From Ilyonectria destructans (Eukaryota > Ascomycota > Sordariomycetes > Hypocreales > Nectriaceae): a stretch of DNA of 64,000 bases. Position 1 is the first letter of the stretch, and each line of letters opens with the position of its first letter. Made by a program: the position numbers and the translations under genes. The notes beneath the pieces are model-generated. The model was not told the origin of the DNA. It searched no databases and saw only the letters and a list, made by a program, of their open reading frames with translations. Where the stretch lies: contig JAHEWK010000019.1 in the NCBI GenBank assembly GCA_020740775.1, positions 558,001-622,000 of the forward strand, in the 5' to 3' direction. Positions 11,401 through 23,375 of the stretch are shown in pieces.

Positions 11401-11952
11401 ATGGCGATACGCCCAAATGTATTGGACCTGCGGCCCAATTCACAGAACTCGACCGACTCGACTTCGCCACGGCCCTTGCGGTCGCCCCGCCTGCATATCG
11501 CCGGAGAGGTACCCCCTGAATTCTCCCCGCTGGACGCATTTGTCCTGCAGAGCCGCATCCTCGCGAAACAGTTGCAAGAGAGCACCAAGGAGGACAACAG
11601 ATTCAGCAGGCTACCGCCGTTGACGGTAGAGAGTCCCCTGATCGTCCAGGGCCGGTCAAATTACTTCTGTTCCATATCTCAAGATTCGGGGTTAGAACCA
11701 TGTGATTCACTCGAACGGAATCCCGCCGGCCTGGGTCTGAGAACTAAGGTCGAACATGCTTTTTCAGAAGAACGGCCCAAATCGATGGTCTCGCGTACGA
11801 GTCGAATCCCTCCTACCCCCGATGGACCAGCTCCTGCTATGCCACAGATAGCGCGAGACTTGTCTCGAGAATCACAGCTCAATCAAATCGAGGAGGACCG
11901 CGATTCTTTCGGCGCACGAAGATGTCTGTGGCTCTTCTGGCGCAGGCAATAG
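11401..11952 (+). CDS. Hypothetical protein fragment (183 residues)
   Basis: Not assigned to a family. The stretch GEVPPEFSPLDAFVLQSRIL, then LAKQL and SRLPPLTV, has the look of a conserved, proline-rich regulatory N-terminus found in fungal proteins, and its composition differs from its neighbours. ATG at 11401 is the first in frame. The last 30 residues run into the antisense ankyrin relic and are unlikely to be native, so the gene is probably 3'-truncated. Confidence 0.35.
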   Translation: MAIRPNVLDLRPNSQNSTDSTSPRPLRSPRLHIAGEVPPEFSPLDAFVLQSRILAKQLQESTKEDNRFSRLPPLTVESPLIVQGRSNYFCSISQDSGLEPCDSLERNPAGLGLRTKVEHAFSEERPKSMVSRTSRIPPTPDGPAPAMPQIARDLSRESQLNQIEEDRDSFGARRCLWLFWRRQ

Positions 11953-12340
11953 CCAGGGCCGAACCTACTTCGCCAACGACGTTTACATCCGCTGACGGCT
12001 CTACTGCCAGTAGCATGTTCACTATCCTGTCGCGGCCCAGGAAACAGGCGATGACGATAGCGTAGCCCAAGGCCCCGTTGATCTGCATGTTGGGGTTGCA
12101 GTTGCTCCTCTTTAGCAGGATCTCGACCACCTCGGTCTGGTTCGTCTCGATAGCTGCCTGCAACGCGGCACCGTCCGTGGACATGACGGAGGAAAGGGGT
12201 GCTAGCTCTCCCGGAAGCGGGGAGTCCATGATGAAACGAACGGGGTGAGTAGCAAGATCATTTGAGGCAGGCTTGTTGATCTCCGAGTCGAGCCCAGCCT
12301 CGAGTAATATCTCTTTTGCTTAGCCAAACTATATTTGCAA
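11935..12340 (-). pseudogene. Ankyrin-repeat protein fragment
   Basis: The minus frame reads AKEILLEAGLDSEIN, then DGAALQAAIETNQTEVVEIL, LGYAIVIACFLGRDRIVNML and GSALAIACARR: about three ankyrin repeats (A-x-x-x-G..VVxxLL pattern). Upstream it has stops (at about 12320), and downstream it changes frame before any terminus. Probably a decayed tail of a STAND or ankyrin protein. Confidence 0.6.
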
Positions 12341-12406
12341 TATCTGAGTGTCGTTTTCCTTTCCAAAGGCCTCGGCATGTAGGAGACATGAGTTGAGAGA
12401 GGTAGG

Positions 12407-13019
12407 ATGGGATCAGTAGGCGAGTGGCCCCATCGAGAAACGCGACGAGTCACCATTTTCATGCCGGAGATGCTTTCCTATAGGGAAGCATATCTCGGGC
12501 TGTGTAGACTGTGTAAGTCGCCTGAGGCAGGGAAGCCTGTCGCCTGCAGCCCAACTGCACAGCCGTCTCGGATGCGAGCACATGTTTCCCGACGAGCTTA
12601 AGGACCTGACGCCGGTCGAGGAGAAGCTCATCGCGCTGAACTCATGCCACGGGTTCATCACGAGGTACAGTATTCGGGGCGGCCAGAAGCAGAGCGTGAG
12701 ATACCCGAGGCATATCAAAGGCCATATTACGGCGTTCCCAAACAATGTGCAGGAGTTGGTGTCGAAAGTGCTCCCTCACCCACTGTTGAAGGTCATGGAG
12801 GAGATTCATGTGTCGTGGCAAGGCCCAGAGAAACCGGCACCCAGGGACCTATCGGGGCTCTTGTCGGTCCGGCGGCGAGTCGTCGAGAGGGCCCTAGTAT
12901 GGCTGAGGAAGAATAATCCTCACCAGCTTGATCAGGAGACGAATCCACCGGGTCATTCAAGAGAAAGAAAGCGCCGGGTTCGGAAAGTTCATCGAAGCGA
13001 AATCGGCCTGAATAAATGA
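12407..13019 (+). pseudogene. Helitron-type DUF6570 relic
   Basis: From about 12582 the frame reads FPDELKDLTPVEEKLIAL, YPRHIKGHITAFPNNVQELV and LSVRRRVVERALVWLRKNNP. I recognise this as the DUF6570 region that precedes the Helitron_like_N and Rep/helicase domains of fungal Helitron proteins. A cysteine pair (CRLCKSPEAGKP) lies just upstream in another frame. The sequence ends at 13019 without Rep or helicase domains, so only a 5' fragment of the transposon gene remains. Confidence 0.65.
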
Positions 13020-14371
13020 TGCCTGGTATGAGTGGGATTACCTAAAAGTAGCACGTCTGATCGGTGGTAAGGGTAGGGGAATGACCATAACCTGGTTGAT
13101 CTCCTCCGAGAGGATTGGGACGAATTCATCACTAGGTGTATGAAACAAAAAGGATGTGAAATGTATACTCTAGGATCAGGCCAGTATTTGTCAGCGATTA
13201 TAGAAGATATTAAGCGGCAATATTGGACGAAGTTGGACTGCTTTCTTATCGAGTCGAAGGGACGATGGTTATCATATCTGAGAATCTTAAAGAGAAAGAA
13301 GTCCTAGCTTAAACTATGGACCTGGGATGCATCGTTGCGGTACGGAAATCGTTTCATGGAGACTGTATTGTCCCCGCCTGGCCCCAAGCTCATATAGTTG
13401 AGCTGAGGAGAACCTGGTACGCCATCTCACGTCATGCACACGAATTAATACAACTGTACACTTGATTGTATTCTAATACATTGCACATCGACGCCCGTTC
13501 ATTTACGTCCCATCATGAGCTGGATTGGGCTACTGGCTTGCTAGACGCCGCCGTGCTGTCGGGGAATCATGAAACTGCCGATTCCGTGTGCAAGCTAAGG
13601 GCTGAGCAGCCATCTTATTATCCCAAGGGGTTCTCCTATGGTTATTACGCACTCCGACCTCCTGACTATTAAGATTCCTGAGCTGCAACTATAACGACTA
13701 TTCGAGGGCTCGCTCAATCGTCCGCCTCAATATAGCAATAAACACTCCAACGTCCTGAGGTAATTCACAGTAAATAATGTCATATCATTCTTTCTGTCCT
13801 CTTCTACGTATTGTTGACAATATGCCTTATTTTATTTTAAGGCGTCGATCTCGTCCATGTAAACCTCATCCGCATCAATCTAATCCATGTCGGGCTCGCT
13901 ATCAGGCTCGCTGCCAGACTCGATATCGGTCTCGCTGCCAGGCTCGCTGTCAGTCTCACCCAAGTTGTCAGGCGCATCTAAGTTTTCAAAATAGAAAGGG
14001 ATGCCACATAGTAAGCGCTACGCACCCTTGTAATCTAGCGTGAACCTACTCGAGACTAGTTCGTTGATCAACTTTATCAGTGAATGGGGTAGGCGATTGC
14101 GTACCCATCGCTCACGCACTTATCTTGCGATTTGGACAGGTTGGAACAGTTGCGCTGTGATTTCGAAAGCATCCTCAATATTACCCTTTGCAATTTATTT
14201 CCCCGATTTACGCATATTGCGATATACATACCAAGGCAGATGATGTTTTCCACAGAGATGTATAGGCAAAATTCCAAATCGCCACTCTCGACGACCAACC
14301 TGCAGAATCAGTCCAAGAACGCAGCATCTCTACACTCTCTGTTGATGATTTGCCAGACTTTTCTGTTGTAA
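13020..14371. other. No supported gene
   Basis: Contains a simple-sequence stretch at 13850-13960 (tctcgctgccaggctcgct variants) that would encode an acidic Glu/Ser/Asp run on the minus strand but is interrupted by stops. Otherwise I see nothing. Confidence 0.4.
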
Positions 14372-14521
14372 AGCGGATCTGGTTCAGTTGCGAGAGATTG
14401 TGGATGTAGCAAAATCTATTACTCCTCTAAGAGTGACTGCACCGGTGCCCAGACCTGTTGGTATGGAATTTGCATAGACCTAGTCAATGCGAGCTACTGC
14501 GCCAGAGATTGCAGATTCTAA
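14372..14521 (+). other. Short cysteine-rich open frame
   Basis: A 49-codon frame with seven cysteines: RDCGCSKIYY, then DCTGAQTCWYGICIDL and YCARDCRF, closed by TAA. It could be the last exon of a small secreted protein (a possible acceptor AAAG precedes it) or chance. No start or signal peptide is visible. Confidence 0.25.
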
Positions 14522-15765
14522 GGTACGGATCAAACTCCACTCAATATATTCGAAGCTTCCATAGAGTGCGAACTAACTTTGAGGCAGGACGCGTCGCAGG
14601 TGTTCGGCAAAGCAGTCAGCTACATGACGTAATTATTAGGTTAGTAGGGACTGAACTGTGAATCCATTTCCATCGAGGCGCATTGAACTTATAGCTTCTT
14701 AGGGATATAAATCTTATTATTTGAACGGTATGAACTCGATGAAGTCTTGGAGGGGAGGGGGTGGCTTTCAAACGGCTGGATAATCTCGGGTGGAACGCCT
14801 GGCCGGAAGCTCAGAATATGTACGTACTCTCAAGAAAAATTCGCTCTACAGACTATACAGCCAATTGCTCTTCAAGGGTAACCAGCTTCTGGGCCCCAGC
14901 GCCTGCATCTTACATACTGAGATTTCACATTGGCATTTAGATAAGGCCGGTTTAAGTCCACTTTTGCAGCAATCCCAGGGCGTCATCCATCGCCACTTTA
15001 GCAATTATACAACCTGCCTCAGCATTAAAGTATATTAACTTGCAGCCAAACCAGCAAGAGCAGTCTATCTGTAGCATACTTTTTTACTGGCTGTATAGGA
15101 GTCACCTTATATAATACTGTAGAAATTATCATTCCAACCTTTACTAACTTCAAGAGATACATTAGATAGTATTTCTAGAGTCTTTTAGTTATAAGCCTTA
15201 GTCTAATTGTTACTACTACTGGCTTCTCAACTTACTTCTTCAATATAATATAGAATAAGTTCGTTTAAAGTGCTATAACTATTACCGGATAGTAGGCCTT
15301 TATCATTAGACAATCGCTCATTCTATAGTTACATCTTTATCTTATCCTCTAGAGCCAGCTTATCCTTTATAGTATTCTAATAATAATTAAGATTAATACT
15401 ATTATCCTCCTTATTCCCATAACAGTATTATCGCTCAGCAATAATATCGATCTCATTCTGGAGCTATTTATATATAGATATAGTATTATAGAGAATATAC
15501 AAATTACTGTATTCTGCCTGCAGGAAATCATTATATTAGGACTCTACATCTAGGCAACAGCTAAACTCCTAGTATATACAGCAGAAATAAGGAAATAGCA
15601 ATTAATAGCAGAACTTATTACTATAAATACAGTTCTTATCCTTATAGACTCTATTCTGGTAGACATCTAATATATAGGCTTTTAAATCCTCTAAATTGTC
15701 CTTAAATATTTTGTATACAGCATAAAGTTGAAGTTCGAACTTGCAGTTCTGGGCAGATTGACAAC
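14522..15765. other. AT-rich, RIP-like stretch
   Basis: From about 15060 the sequence becomes strongly TA-rich with long runs of TpA-rich degenerate codons, resembling repeat DNA after C-to-T mutation. No gene can be read. Confidence 0.45.
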
Positions 15766-15769
15766 TTTT

Positions 15770-16570
15770 ATCCAAGATTAGGTGCTGGTCTCGAGTATGG
15801 ATGCTTCTTGTCCCAGGGCCGAACTACCAGTGGTGTATTGACGCCCACAACAAGCTCAAGGCGTATGGATTCGAGATATACGCTGCAATTGATGCCTACT
15901 CTCGCAATATTATCTAGTTCTATGTTGGCCACTCTGCTACCACCGCCTTGAGCGTGGTGAAGCAATATTTGGCTGCATGCGACGCCTATAGCTTCCGCCC
16001 GTGGTATCTGCAGGCAGACCGAGGCAGCGAAACGCCATTGGTCGCAGCGGCCCATTGGAACTTTGCCTTGGCTGCTGGCGGATTGTGTGGAATGGAACGA
16101 CAGGCCTTTCAACAGGGCAAGCGATTGAAGGATTTCCTACAAGCGGCACCGAGTACGAAGAACGTCAAGATTGAGGGTTGGTGGGACAAAGTCGCTAGTA
16201 CATCGGTTCAAGGCATTCAGCTTCACCGTTGAAAGTATCGGACCGACTCGGCTCACCGTTTCAGTTGCGATCTGGACAAGCGTCTTGGAAAGAACCTTTT
16301 TTGAAATTGTGCGTTTTGGTGCTTTATGTAACCGCGACTGGATATTTTAGGTGTCTAGGCCGATCTATATCCAATTTGATCCAGTGCTGCAAGGGGCAGG
16401 AATACCGGACGAACATATCTTGGCTAATAGGTCCGTTCCATCTCCGAATAGGGCGTGGCGTATTCAAGTACGGCACTTGTTACAATTGCTGGATGACACT
16501 CCCATAAGAAGTTTAACTCGACGGCAACCATCAAGTCTACGTAATTCTACGGTAAATATTACATGTTGAT
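15770..16570 (+). pseudogene. Integrase-core (rve-like) domain protein, decayed
   Basis: The plus frame reads VPGPNYQWCIDAHNKLKAYG, EIYAAIDAYSRNII, a stop, FYVGHSATTALSVVKQYL and YLQADRGSETPLVAAAHW. This matches the retroviral-type integrase core found in a fungal gene family with DDE-like residues (IDAYSR, ADRGSETP). The in-frame TAG at 15915-15917 replaces a Trp expected after NII (TGG to TAG), and frames shift after about 16230, where IVRFGALCNRDWIF is in another frame. Inactive relic. Confidence 0.7.
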
Positions 16571-16737
16571 ATAATTGGCAAGGAGATACATATTAAATAA
16601 ACTCCACCTTTAACAATAGAATGACGCAAGTGAGAATCGTGGGATATACGAATCGATTGATTGACTAGCGATATGTACCGTGTTGCGTTGGCTGTGTTGG
16701 CTGTGAAAAGCAATCATTGGTTCAACATCGACCTTCC

Positions 16738-17312
16738 CTACACCTCACGAATGCATGCCGTACACTTGGCACATGTGAAGTGAGTCGTTGTATACCCGAG
16801 GCCACTATCTCCGCCTGGTACTTCCATGTGAAATAGGTTTGCCCACCCTCCCTGGGTCTCCGGCCATGCAAAAAACTTGAATGGTGCACATCCATTCGGA
16901 TATGCTACATCACCATAGCACAGTCTGCAGATGGCCCCAGGCTCGACAAAGACGGAGCCTACATGACCAGACAGCTGCGGTCCAAGCTCAGAGCATGTGT
17001 AGTTGAGTTCCGGATAGTAAACGAAGCATGGTGGCCCCCAGTTTTCGTCGCGGCAAAAGTAGACCTGCAGCACTCAAATATTACTTCAAAACGTCAAGTT
17101 TCCGCATGGCACAGGGCATATACCATTCCGGCATGGCGCTCATTGAACTTGTACTCGGTCGGGGTCGTGTTCAAGCGAGCCTTGAGCTCCTCAGGGTCTA
17201 TGGTCGTATTCTGAGGGATGATACTGCTTTGGAACAGCAAGGATTGAGAGTCGATCGATGAGAAACATGGATGTGCGAGAAAGTACAAAAGCAAACCAGA
17301 GGCAAGCTTCAT
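16738..17312 (-). CDS. Small secreted cysteine-rich protein (effector-like), two exons
   Basis: I do not recognise a named family. Exon 1 is 17312-17124. The intron, 17123-17065 (59 nt), has a GTATAT donor and a CTGCAG acceptor. Exon 2 is 17064-16738. Splicing at phase 0 gives 171 residues, joining HAGM to VYFCRDENWG. The N-terminus MKLASGLLLYFLAHPC is a clear secretion signal. The mature protein has about ten cysteines concentrated in exon 2 (for example CRDENWGPPC, ICRLC, TCAKCTAC), suggesting disulphide bonds. An ATG 11 codons upstream is possible but would put charged residues before the signal core, so I chose MKLASG. Secreted, likely apoplastic/extracellular; role unknown. It sits alone between transposon relics, typical for effector-like genes. 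Confidence 0.72.
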
Positions 17313-17840
17313 TTTGAACAGGTCGCTGAAGAAGTGAGCAACCACTGTGATGGCAGACTGGTTGGATGTTTGCAGGTTCCATTCGACTCTACAATCTCAG
17401 CTATTGGAGTCGGGAACAATAGATCGTCAGTAGAGTTATAATCATAGTGCCGATGTTTTCGGCGAAGTACAACTTGTAGATATCTGCCTCATAGCGTCAT
17501 CTGATCACATCTATTCATCAAACGTTGCATCGCTCGAGCAAAGTTCTCGTTTGTCCGGCCTCGCCTTTTTGGTGAGGGCGATGGTTTAGCTCAGACAAAA
17601 TGAAAGTCAATTAACTAATGCCCCAACGGCATGGAGCGGATGTCATTCTGATGGCAAAATTCGCCAGTAGTGACGGCATTGCCGAATTAAAGAGGACGAC
17701 CCCCGGCATAATTGGCTTCATCGTTCTGCATCTGACCTCTCTCGCATGAAGTAGGCAGAAAAAGAACGAGCAGGTCTCCGCCACGAGGCCTACTGCCCGT
17801 GCCCGTCGCTTGTGCGATTGGTTGGGTTGTGGCACTCTAG

Positions 17841-18554
17841 CAACTCTTGCGTTCAACTGGCGGGTGGCTGGCCCAATGCCTGCCACAGGGACCTGTTGGG
17901 CCTCCCCATCCGCCCAACGGTCCAACGCTCGATCCGGTAGTCCCATTTGGGACGACTAACGGTCCAGCGTCTACACCCAACCTGCCTCGCCCATACGTTC
18001 CCGCAGCACTGCTCGTACCTACAGCGAACAGCTGGACGGCAACGACTATGCTCGCGGTGGAGACCGCAAGCCACCTTGCTCCCACTTACCACGGACATCC
18101 TGGTAGACCAGGCACGGTTGATTCGGCTCGCCAGAGCTAAACTTTGGTTGGAACGACAGTTGCTAACGCCCGTGGCCCAGGAGAACCGTTGGTTGACCTC
18201 GGTTATTATACAGTTCCCATGACCGTCAGGATGTCAGCGAACCGACAAGTCCCTGGCCACTTTAAGGATGAGCCTGTGACAAATACTGTAAGTTACCCCT
18301 TTCCCTTGCTGTCTGGGGTTCATTGCCACGGATTGGGTTGTATCCAATCCAGATGGCTTCCGAGGATGGTCTCCTACTCCATACTATATTTCCTTCCGCC
18401 GCCCATAAAACTTCGTGTCTATGTCTTACGAATGGGTCTTCTCTCTATGCAGCATCATCCTCAGCACCAGCAACAGGGTCCGCCGCAGCAACAACACCAA
18501 AGCGCGGACTCGTCAACACTCTCGTTCTCGCAAGCATACCAGGCCGGCGGCTAG
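17841..18554 (+). CDS. Hypothetical Pro/Gln-rich protein, 5' end unresolved
   Basis: Not recognised. Three exon segments fit one frame. The first, about 17841-18102, is proline-rich (PPHPPNGPTLDPVVPF). Intron 18103-18180 has a GTAGAC donor and a TGCTAACG branch site. Exon 18181-18287 contains EPLVDLGYYTVPMTV. Intron 18288-18452 has a GTAAGT donor and an ATGCAG acceptor. The terminal exon, 18453-18554, is Gln-rich (HHPQHQQQGPPQQQHQ) and ends in TAG. No ATG is visible before residue 72 of this reading and an in-frame TAG precedes 17841, so an upstream exon is needed or the gene is a remnant. Confidence 0.38.
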
Positions 18555-18639
18555 GCCTCGAGCAATCAGGACAATCACCCGAGCCCCTCCAGTACCCCCG
18601 GTGCCACCAGCGGATACACGTCCGCAGGTACGTCCTCGT

Positions 18640-18659
18640 CCCCCCCCCCCCCCCCCCCC
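18640..18659. repeat. C20 homopolymer
   Basis: Twenty consecutive C at the exon-like tail of the previous locus; assembly length is probably approximate. Confidence 0.9.
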
Positions 18660-18979
18660 AAAATAAAGTCGCGTCGCGATCCTAGAAAGCTAACATGCCG
18701 CTGTCTAGATACATCCGATATGATGGCCGCAGCACAATTGCCGAGACCCCCCCATGTCCTACCACACCTCTCACCTGCACTGATATCTTCACGAGTATCT
18801 GGTCTAAACGTGGTGCGCAGTTAGAGTGGATCTCGATCCTATGATTTTATTAGGGCGGCGATTCTCGCACGCATCTGGGCATCTTACGCTTTTGACTTCT
18901 TGCGTACATCCTGCAAAATTTAATCTGTGCATTCTGCTGCCACTATAGGTCCTCTTAGGCCGTGCTCCATAGAAACAGG

Positions 18980-19150
18980 CTCTGTAAGCAAGGTGGCGAT
19001 CAACTCAATTCAATCCACCACCGAGGGCATATTGAATTGAGTGGACATCCCACCGCATCACCTGTGTGGAGTTGATCAACCGAAGCTCCCTGTGGAGTTG
19101 AAGTGGGTGGAATTGACATCCGGTGGAGCAAACGTCTGACAATCAATACA
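18980..19150. repeat. Cluster of short complementary motifs beside hAT relic
   Basis: Repeated forms of GAATTGAGTGG / TCAACTCAATTCAATCC and GTGGAGTTGA lie in both orientations within 170 bp. Sub-terminal repeats of this kind flank hAT elements, so this may be the 3' end of the element at 19.2-21.5 kb. No exact terminal repeat or target duplication was found. Confidence 0.35.
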
Positions 19151-19189
19151 TGATCAATCCTTTCTCGTTCTCCCGACAGGCCGTCTCGT

Positions 19190-21475
19190 CACTATCGTGC
19201 TCTCGTTCTGCAGCTAACCATGCCTCCTCTTCTTCAGCATAGCTCACGTCCTTGCCCCTGGAGATTTCAGGATTGATGAGCAAGAAGCTCTCGAGCTCGT
19301 CAACTAGTCCAGAACGCAGCTAAGATCGAAGACACTAAGCCATCCCAATCATCGTGGCTTCCAGTCGACTCCGAATGGGGGCAACCATGCGCCCAGCGGC
19401 CGAAAATAGCCTCTCGCACTCAGTATACATCGGTGGGATCGATAAGAAGTCAAGGGCTATTATCGATAGCCTCAGGAACTTCTTACGCCTAGAATGCTAG
19501 TACTTATATGGGTCACTTACCTTGCTGTCAGCCTCTAAAGTACTTAGCAGCCAGCGCTCGTACTTGTCGCCTATCGAGCTGGCTGATGGCGATATTAAGG
19601 CTTTCTGCCTCTTATCTTCCGTAAAATGGCTGAACTTATTATAGAATGTCTTCCTCCTCTTCGCAACGGGCTTACCGCTTATATAAGTAATCTCAAGTTT
19701 CGATTAGCAGTCGTCCCATATCTGTTTAACCATCTTCTTTGCGTTTCGGACTCATTCCGGTTGAGTATCCCACTTACGCTCGATGACATTCCAACTAAAC
19801 GCGGGGTGGAAGGCTAGGGCGGCGCAGTATATCGGAGTGTCATCGAGCTATCGTAATACTTATCGAGCTTCTTACAAGCCAGTTGAATATTTACTCGGAA
19901 GTGTTCTGGTTCGGCGTACTGTTCAGTTGTCTCCTTTGCCTCTTTAAGGTTAGAGAGAAGGTATTTATACGCCATTAATATATCAGCGATATTGCTATAG
20001 GACTCCTTGAAATGGTGTCTTGCTCGCTTACGAGCCTGCCCGTTGCCTTCGAAAATAAGAATCATATTCTTGAAATGCTCTAGTAGTTCAATGAAGGCGT
20101 CGATCACCTTCCAATCAGCGACTGTTAATCTACTCTGTTCTTCGAGGCATAATGGCAACCTCTTGCCTTTCTTCTGTATACCGTCCTTCCTTAGATTTTC
20201 TTTTTCCTGCAGTTATTTATACTCGAAGAGGAGGGTCTCAAGGAAAGGTCGAAGGAGTCAGACTCGGCGCATCATAAAAAGCTGCGAAAGCCATCGAGTA
20301 TCGTTATCCACAATGAGGTCGAGAGGTTTACGAGCCCTAATCTTTAGATTCTCGCTGACCTCATTAGCATACTGTTGGATTTTGCGTAGTAGGTAAGTAA
20401 GCATGTCGCTGCCACAAATTCACATAATGAGGTTATAGATCCTACCAACTGGGCCCTTCCTTATCCACAACTTATATTCAGCCTCAGCAAGCTTCTGGGC
20501 TTACAGATCAGCCTCAAATACTTTGCAGCCTTTGCCAAAGAGAATGGTCTTAGCGACGAGATTCACAATATGGCCGAAGCAACGCCCACGGCGAGCTTTA
20601 GGCTCAAAGCCAAGCTCATCGGCAATAGTCTCCATAGCGGTATCATTATTGGCTGCATTGTCGAGGCAGAAATAGCTGACTTTCTCTTCGATCTTGAACT
20701 CGTAAATAATACTGAGGATCTGAGCACCAATCATCTCCCAAAAGTATCGTTCTGCAATCTCGGGGATACCTAAGACCACTTTCATAAGCCGATTATTCTC
20801 ATCTCGAAAGAAGGCGCAGATCCCATATAGAGCATGGCAGTTGCGTGATCGCCACCCATCGAAGGAGATATGAATCTGGCCGGAAGCGCGAGCAAGAGCA
20901 TAGATAGTCGTCTTCCTATGTTGATTATAAGCATTAGTGATTTGGTGTCGAACGGTGTCGTGGTTGACGTGCGCATCCTGGACTAAAATAGAGGGATTGA
21001 GGTATTCGAAGATAGCTCGGAGACTCTCGCTCTCTACCTCTGAAGGATTGCTGTCGTTCGACAACCCAGTTGACGACAAGTTTCTGAAATTGAGTTCAAT
21101 CAAAACGCTTGATATAAGAGTTGACGATAGCTTGCTGCTGAGGGTCTTCTCTATCTATATACAAGCGGTCGGCAACAGATGGATACGCCTTCTTCAAGGA
21201 TCGTTTGCGCTTTTCCGTTGGGTCACGGATCTTGTGGATCTCATCGAGGTGACGTTCGATATTCTGGGTGCCCTCAGCCTTATAGCTGGCAATTGGTATC
21301 CTCCTCTTCTATACACATGTTTTGCAGACTCATCGTCTCTCTTTTTCGTTCTGTATGTCGAAGCCAAAGGGCCAAACCCACGAGGAAAGGTCTCTCGATC
21401 TCTCCGACCAGGAGTAACCGCGGAATTTAGTCCAAAGAACCGACTCTTCAGCGTCTGTCGTGACCCACGCTCCTA
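19190..21475 (-). pseudogene. hAT-superfamily transposase, decayed
   Basis: The minus strand shows, in order, a BED-finger-like start (SSWVWPFGFDIQNEKERR, then CKTCVEEED) near 21.3-21.4 kb and a central transposase domain in an intact 200-residue block at 21103-20501. That block contains ISFDGWRSRNCHALYGICAF and GRCFGHIVNLVAKTIL. A further block follows at 20158-19814, and the hAT dimerisation motif ECERLFSAAGRMVAPIRSRL lies near 19.4 kb. Frames change between blocks and several stops interrupt them, so it is inactive. A hAT transposase cuts and pastes its own element in the nucleus (family knowledge). Confidence 0.82.
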
Positions 21476-23375
21476 ATAGCCCAGACCATTTGGACTTTTA
21501 GTCCAGTGTCACATATCAGCCCTGCCCCACTACAGCAGCTGCCTGGTAGGCAGCTGCTACTGCCTAAACAGGCAATGTTTTCATTTGTGTATAAAGAGCT
21601 GCACGACTCAGTGCATCTTGTCATTGAGTTCTTGCTCCTTTGACACCACCCTTGTGGAAATTACGACGTCACATTGGGAACCGCTAGTTAACGACAGCCT
21701 AGAATGTTTATGTTATTATTGCATGGGCTACTGTCACAGGCTGAGACCCTGGGTAGGTGGACCCGGCTGTGCCGGGCCTGGGCCCGGGTCCAGCAGATAG
21801 GTGCAGCTAGATGCCTTAACCTGCGGCGAAGTCATTACTTTCCCTTTTGCCTTAGCTGGGAACTGCACCACCGCAGGGAGGTCGAAGCGCCAGCTGCCGC
21901 TTGAGCCCCACAGGGGCCAACCCCTTACAGCCTCGTCTTATATGGACTTTTCTCTTTCGATTGATCTACTTTTTGTTAGTTTTATTATTGGTTTTGATGT
22001 TTCTTAGAATAAACACCGCGACTCCTCACCAGGAAGAACCAAGACACTGGCCTAACCCGACTCCTGATTACCATAATTGATGTTTGGGCCCTATAATGCA
22101 CAAGGTCCTGGTCCGTTTTTGCATACCTGAAGTCCATTATTGTCCACTCCCCCCCCAGACGATGGGTTGCATCTCGCGCGATATTGCACCCTTGCTAGCC
22201 GACAGGCATCACGGGCACTCGGTTGTTCTTCGCCGTCAGCCGAACAAGACTGTTTTCTCAGCGATTTGCTTACCCTGTGACGGATCATCGAGATGCGTTC
22301 TGTGGGTGTGTGTGATGGCTGCATGCCAAAGTATGGCGGCGATGTGTCCCGGGGGGGGGGGGGGGGGGGGGGGCGAGGATCTGCAGAACTGCGGGTTGGT
22401 CGTGATTAAGGGTCGTCCTAACTTCCAGGGCTGTTGTTGTGGCGTTTCAAGTGTACCTTGCTTCTCGCACAGTTGTGTGAGAACGAGCCCGCTAATGCTG
22501 TGGGCGATTTTTGTTGTTTAAGTCGGATATAGTATAGAGAGTGAAGGTCGAGGCCTTACAAAATGTTTAAAAGGACCAAACATAGCAGACGCTGGCCCCA
22601 TGCAAGTCCAAAAACAACATCTTGCAGTGTGAGGCTAAGAGACGGCCGTAACAAGGGCGCTGCAGCGTTTAGGGTAGCATCCACCCCCCCAACCTCCCTT
22701 CCCTGCGTGAGATCGCGTGATCATAGCGCATCAGACCCAGCTCTGTGGCCCCGCGAGAAGCGACTTGTCAGATGCTAGCGCGGTGATCAAACCTGCATGA
22801 AGTCCACCGACGCCACGGTTCGGTTCTCATCCGGACAGCCAACCGTTGAGGGAATCGAGGGTCAACAAATCCAAAGAGGCAAGCTGGGGAGGCGGCTGCT
22901 GATAACGGCTTCGGTTTCGAAAGTGGAGGAGACAAGGGAGACATCGATAAATTACACACACATCGAGAACTTCTGTTCGATACGGGGTGTGTCTTTAGTG
23001 TAGATTAGGGAAAGCCAGATAAATGTAGATCAATTCTTGATGATATATTTGGTTGTTCTTTTTTCTTGTTCTTCTTGTTGATTCTCGTTTCCACTTTCCT
23101 CTCGAGCGAGGGTTTTATTATTATCTTCAGCTATATATGCAGATATCCTAGTATTCTGATACCTGAATAGCCTCCTTGATGCATTACACAGCCACAATCT
23201 AACAACTTCCCCGCCCCTGCTTCCAGCTTGTACTACGCAAATGCCTCTCATGGACGCCGCGGAGATACGAAGGAGAGGTCCGAGGCACATTTGTGTGACA
23301 CTCCCAAGCCGCCCTCGTCACGCCCTGGCTTGACGCTTATCACATGTTGATACATCATATGGGCCTGTTCCTCGC
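21476..23375. other. No supported gene; palindromes and G23 tract
   Basis: Holds a small palindrome at 21492-21506 (TGGAC...GTCCA), another at about 21536-21560 around GCAGCTGCCTGGTAGGCAGCTGC, and a run of 23 G at 22351-22373. The block 21585-22010 has the mixed GC-rich/T-rich look of a retroelement terminal region, but no second copy is in the window. Nothing else is supportable. Confidence 0.4.

Noticed and set aside
21585..22010. LTR of a retroelement
   Set aside because: No TG...CA ends, target duplication or second copy could be identified in the window.
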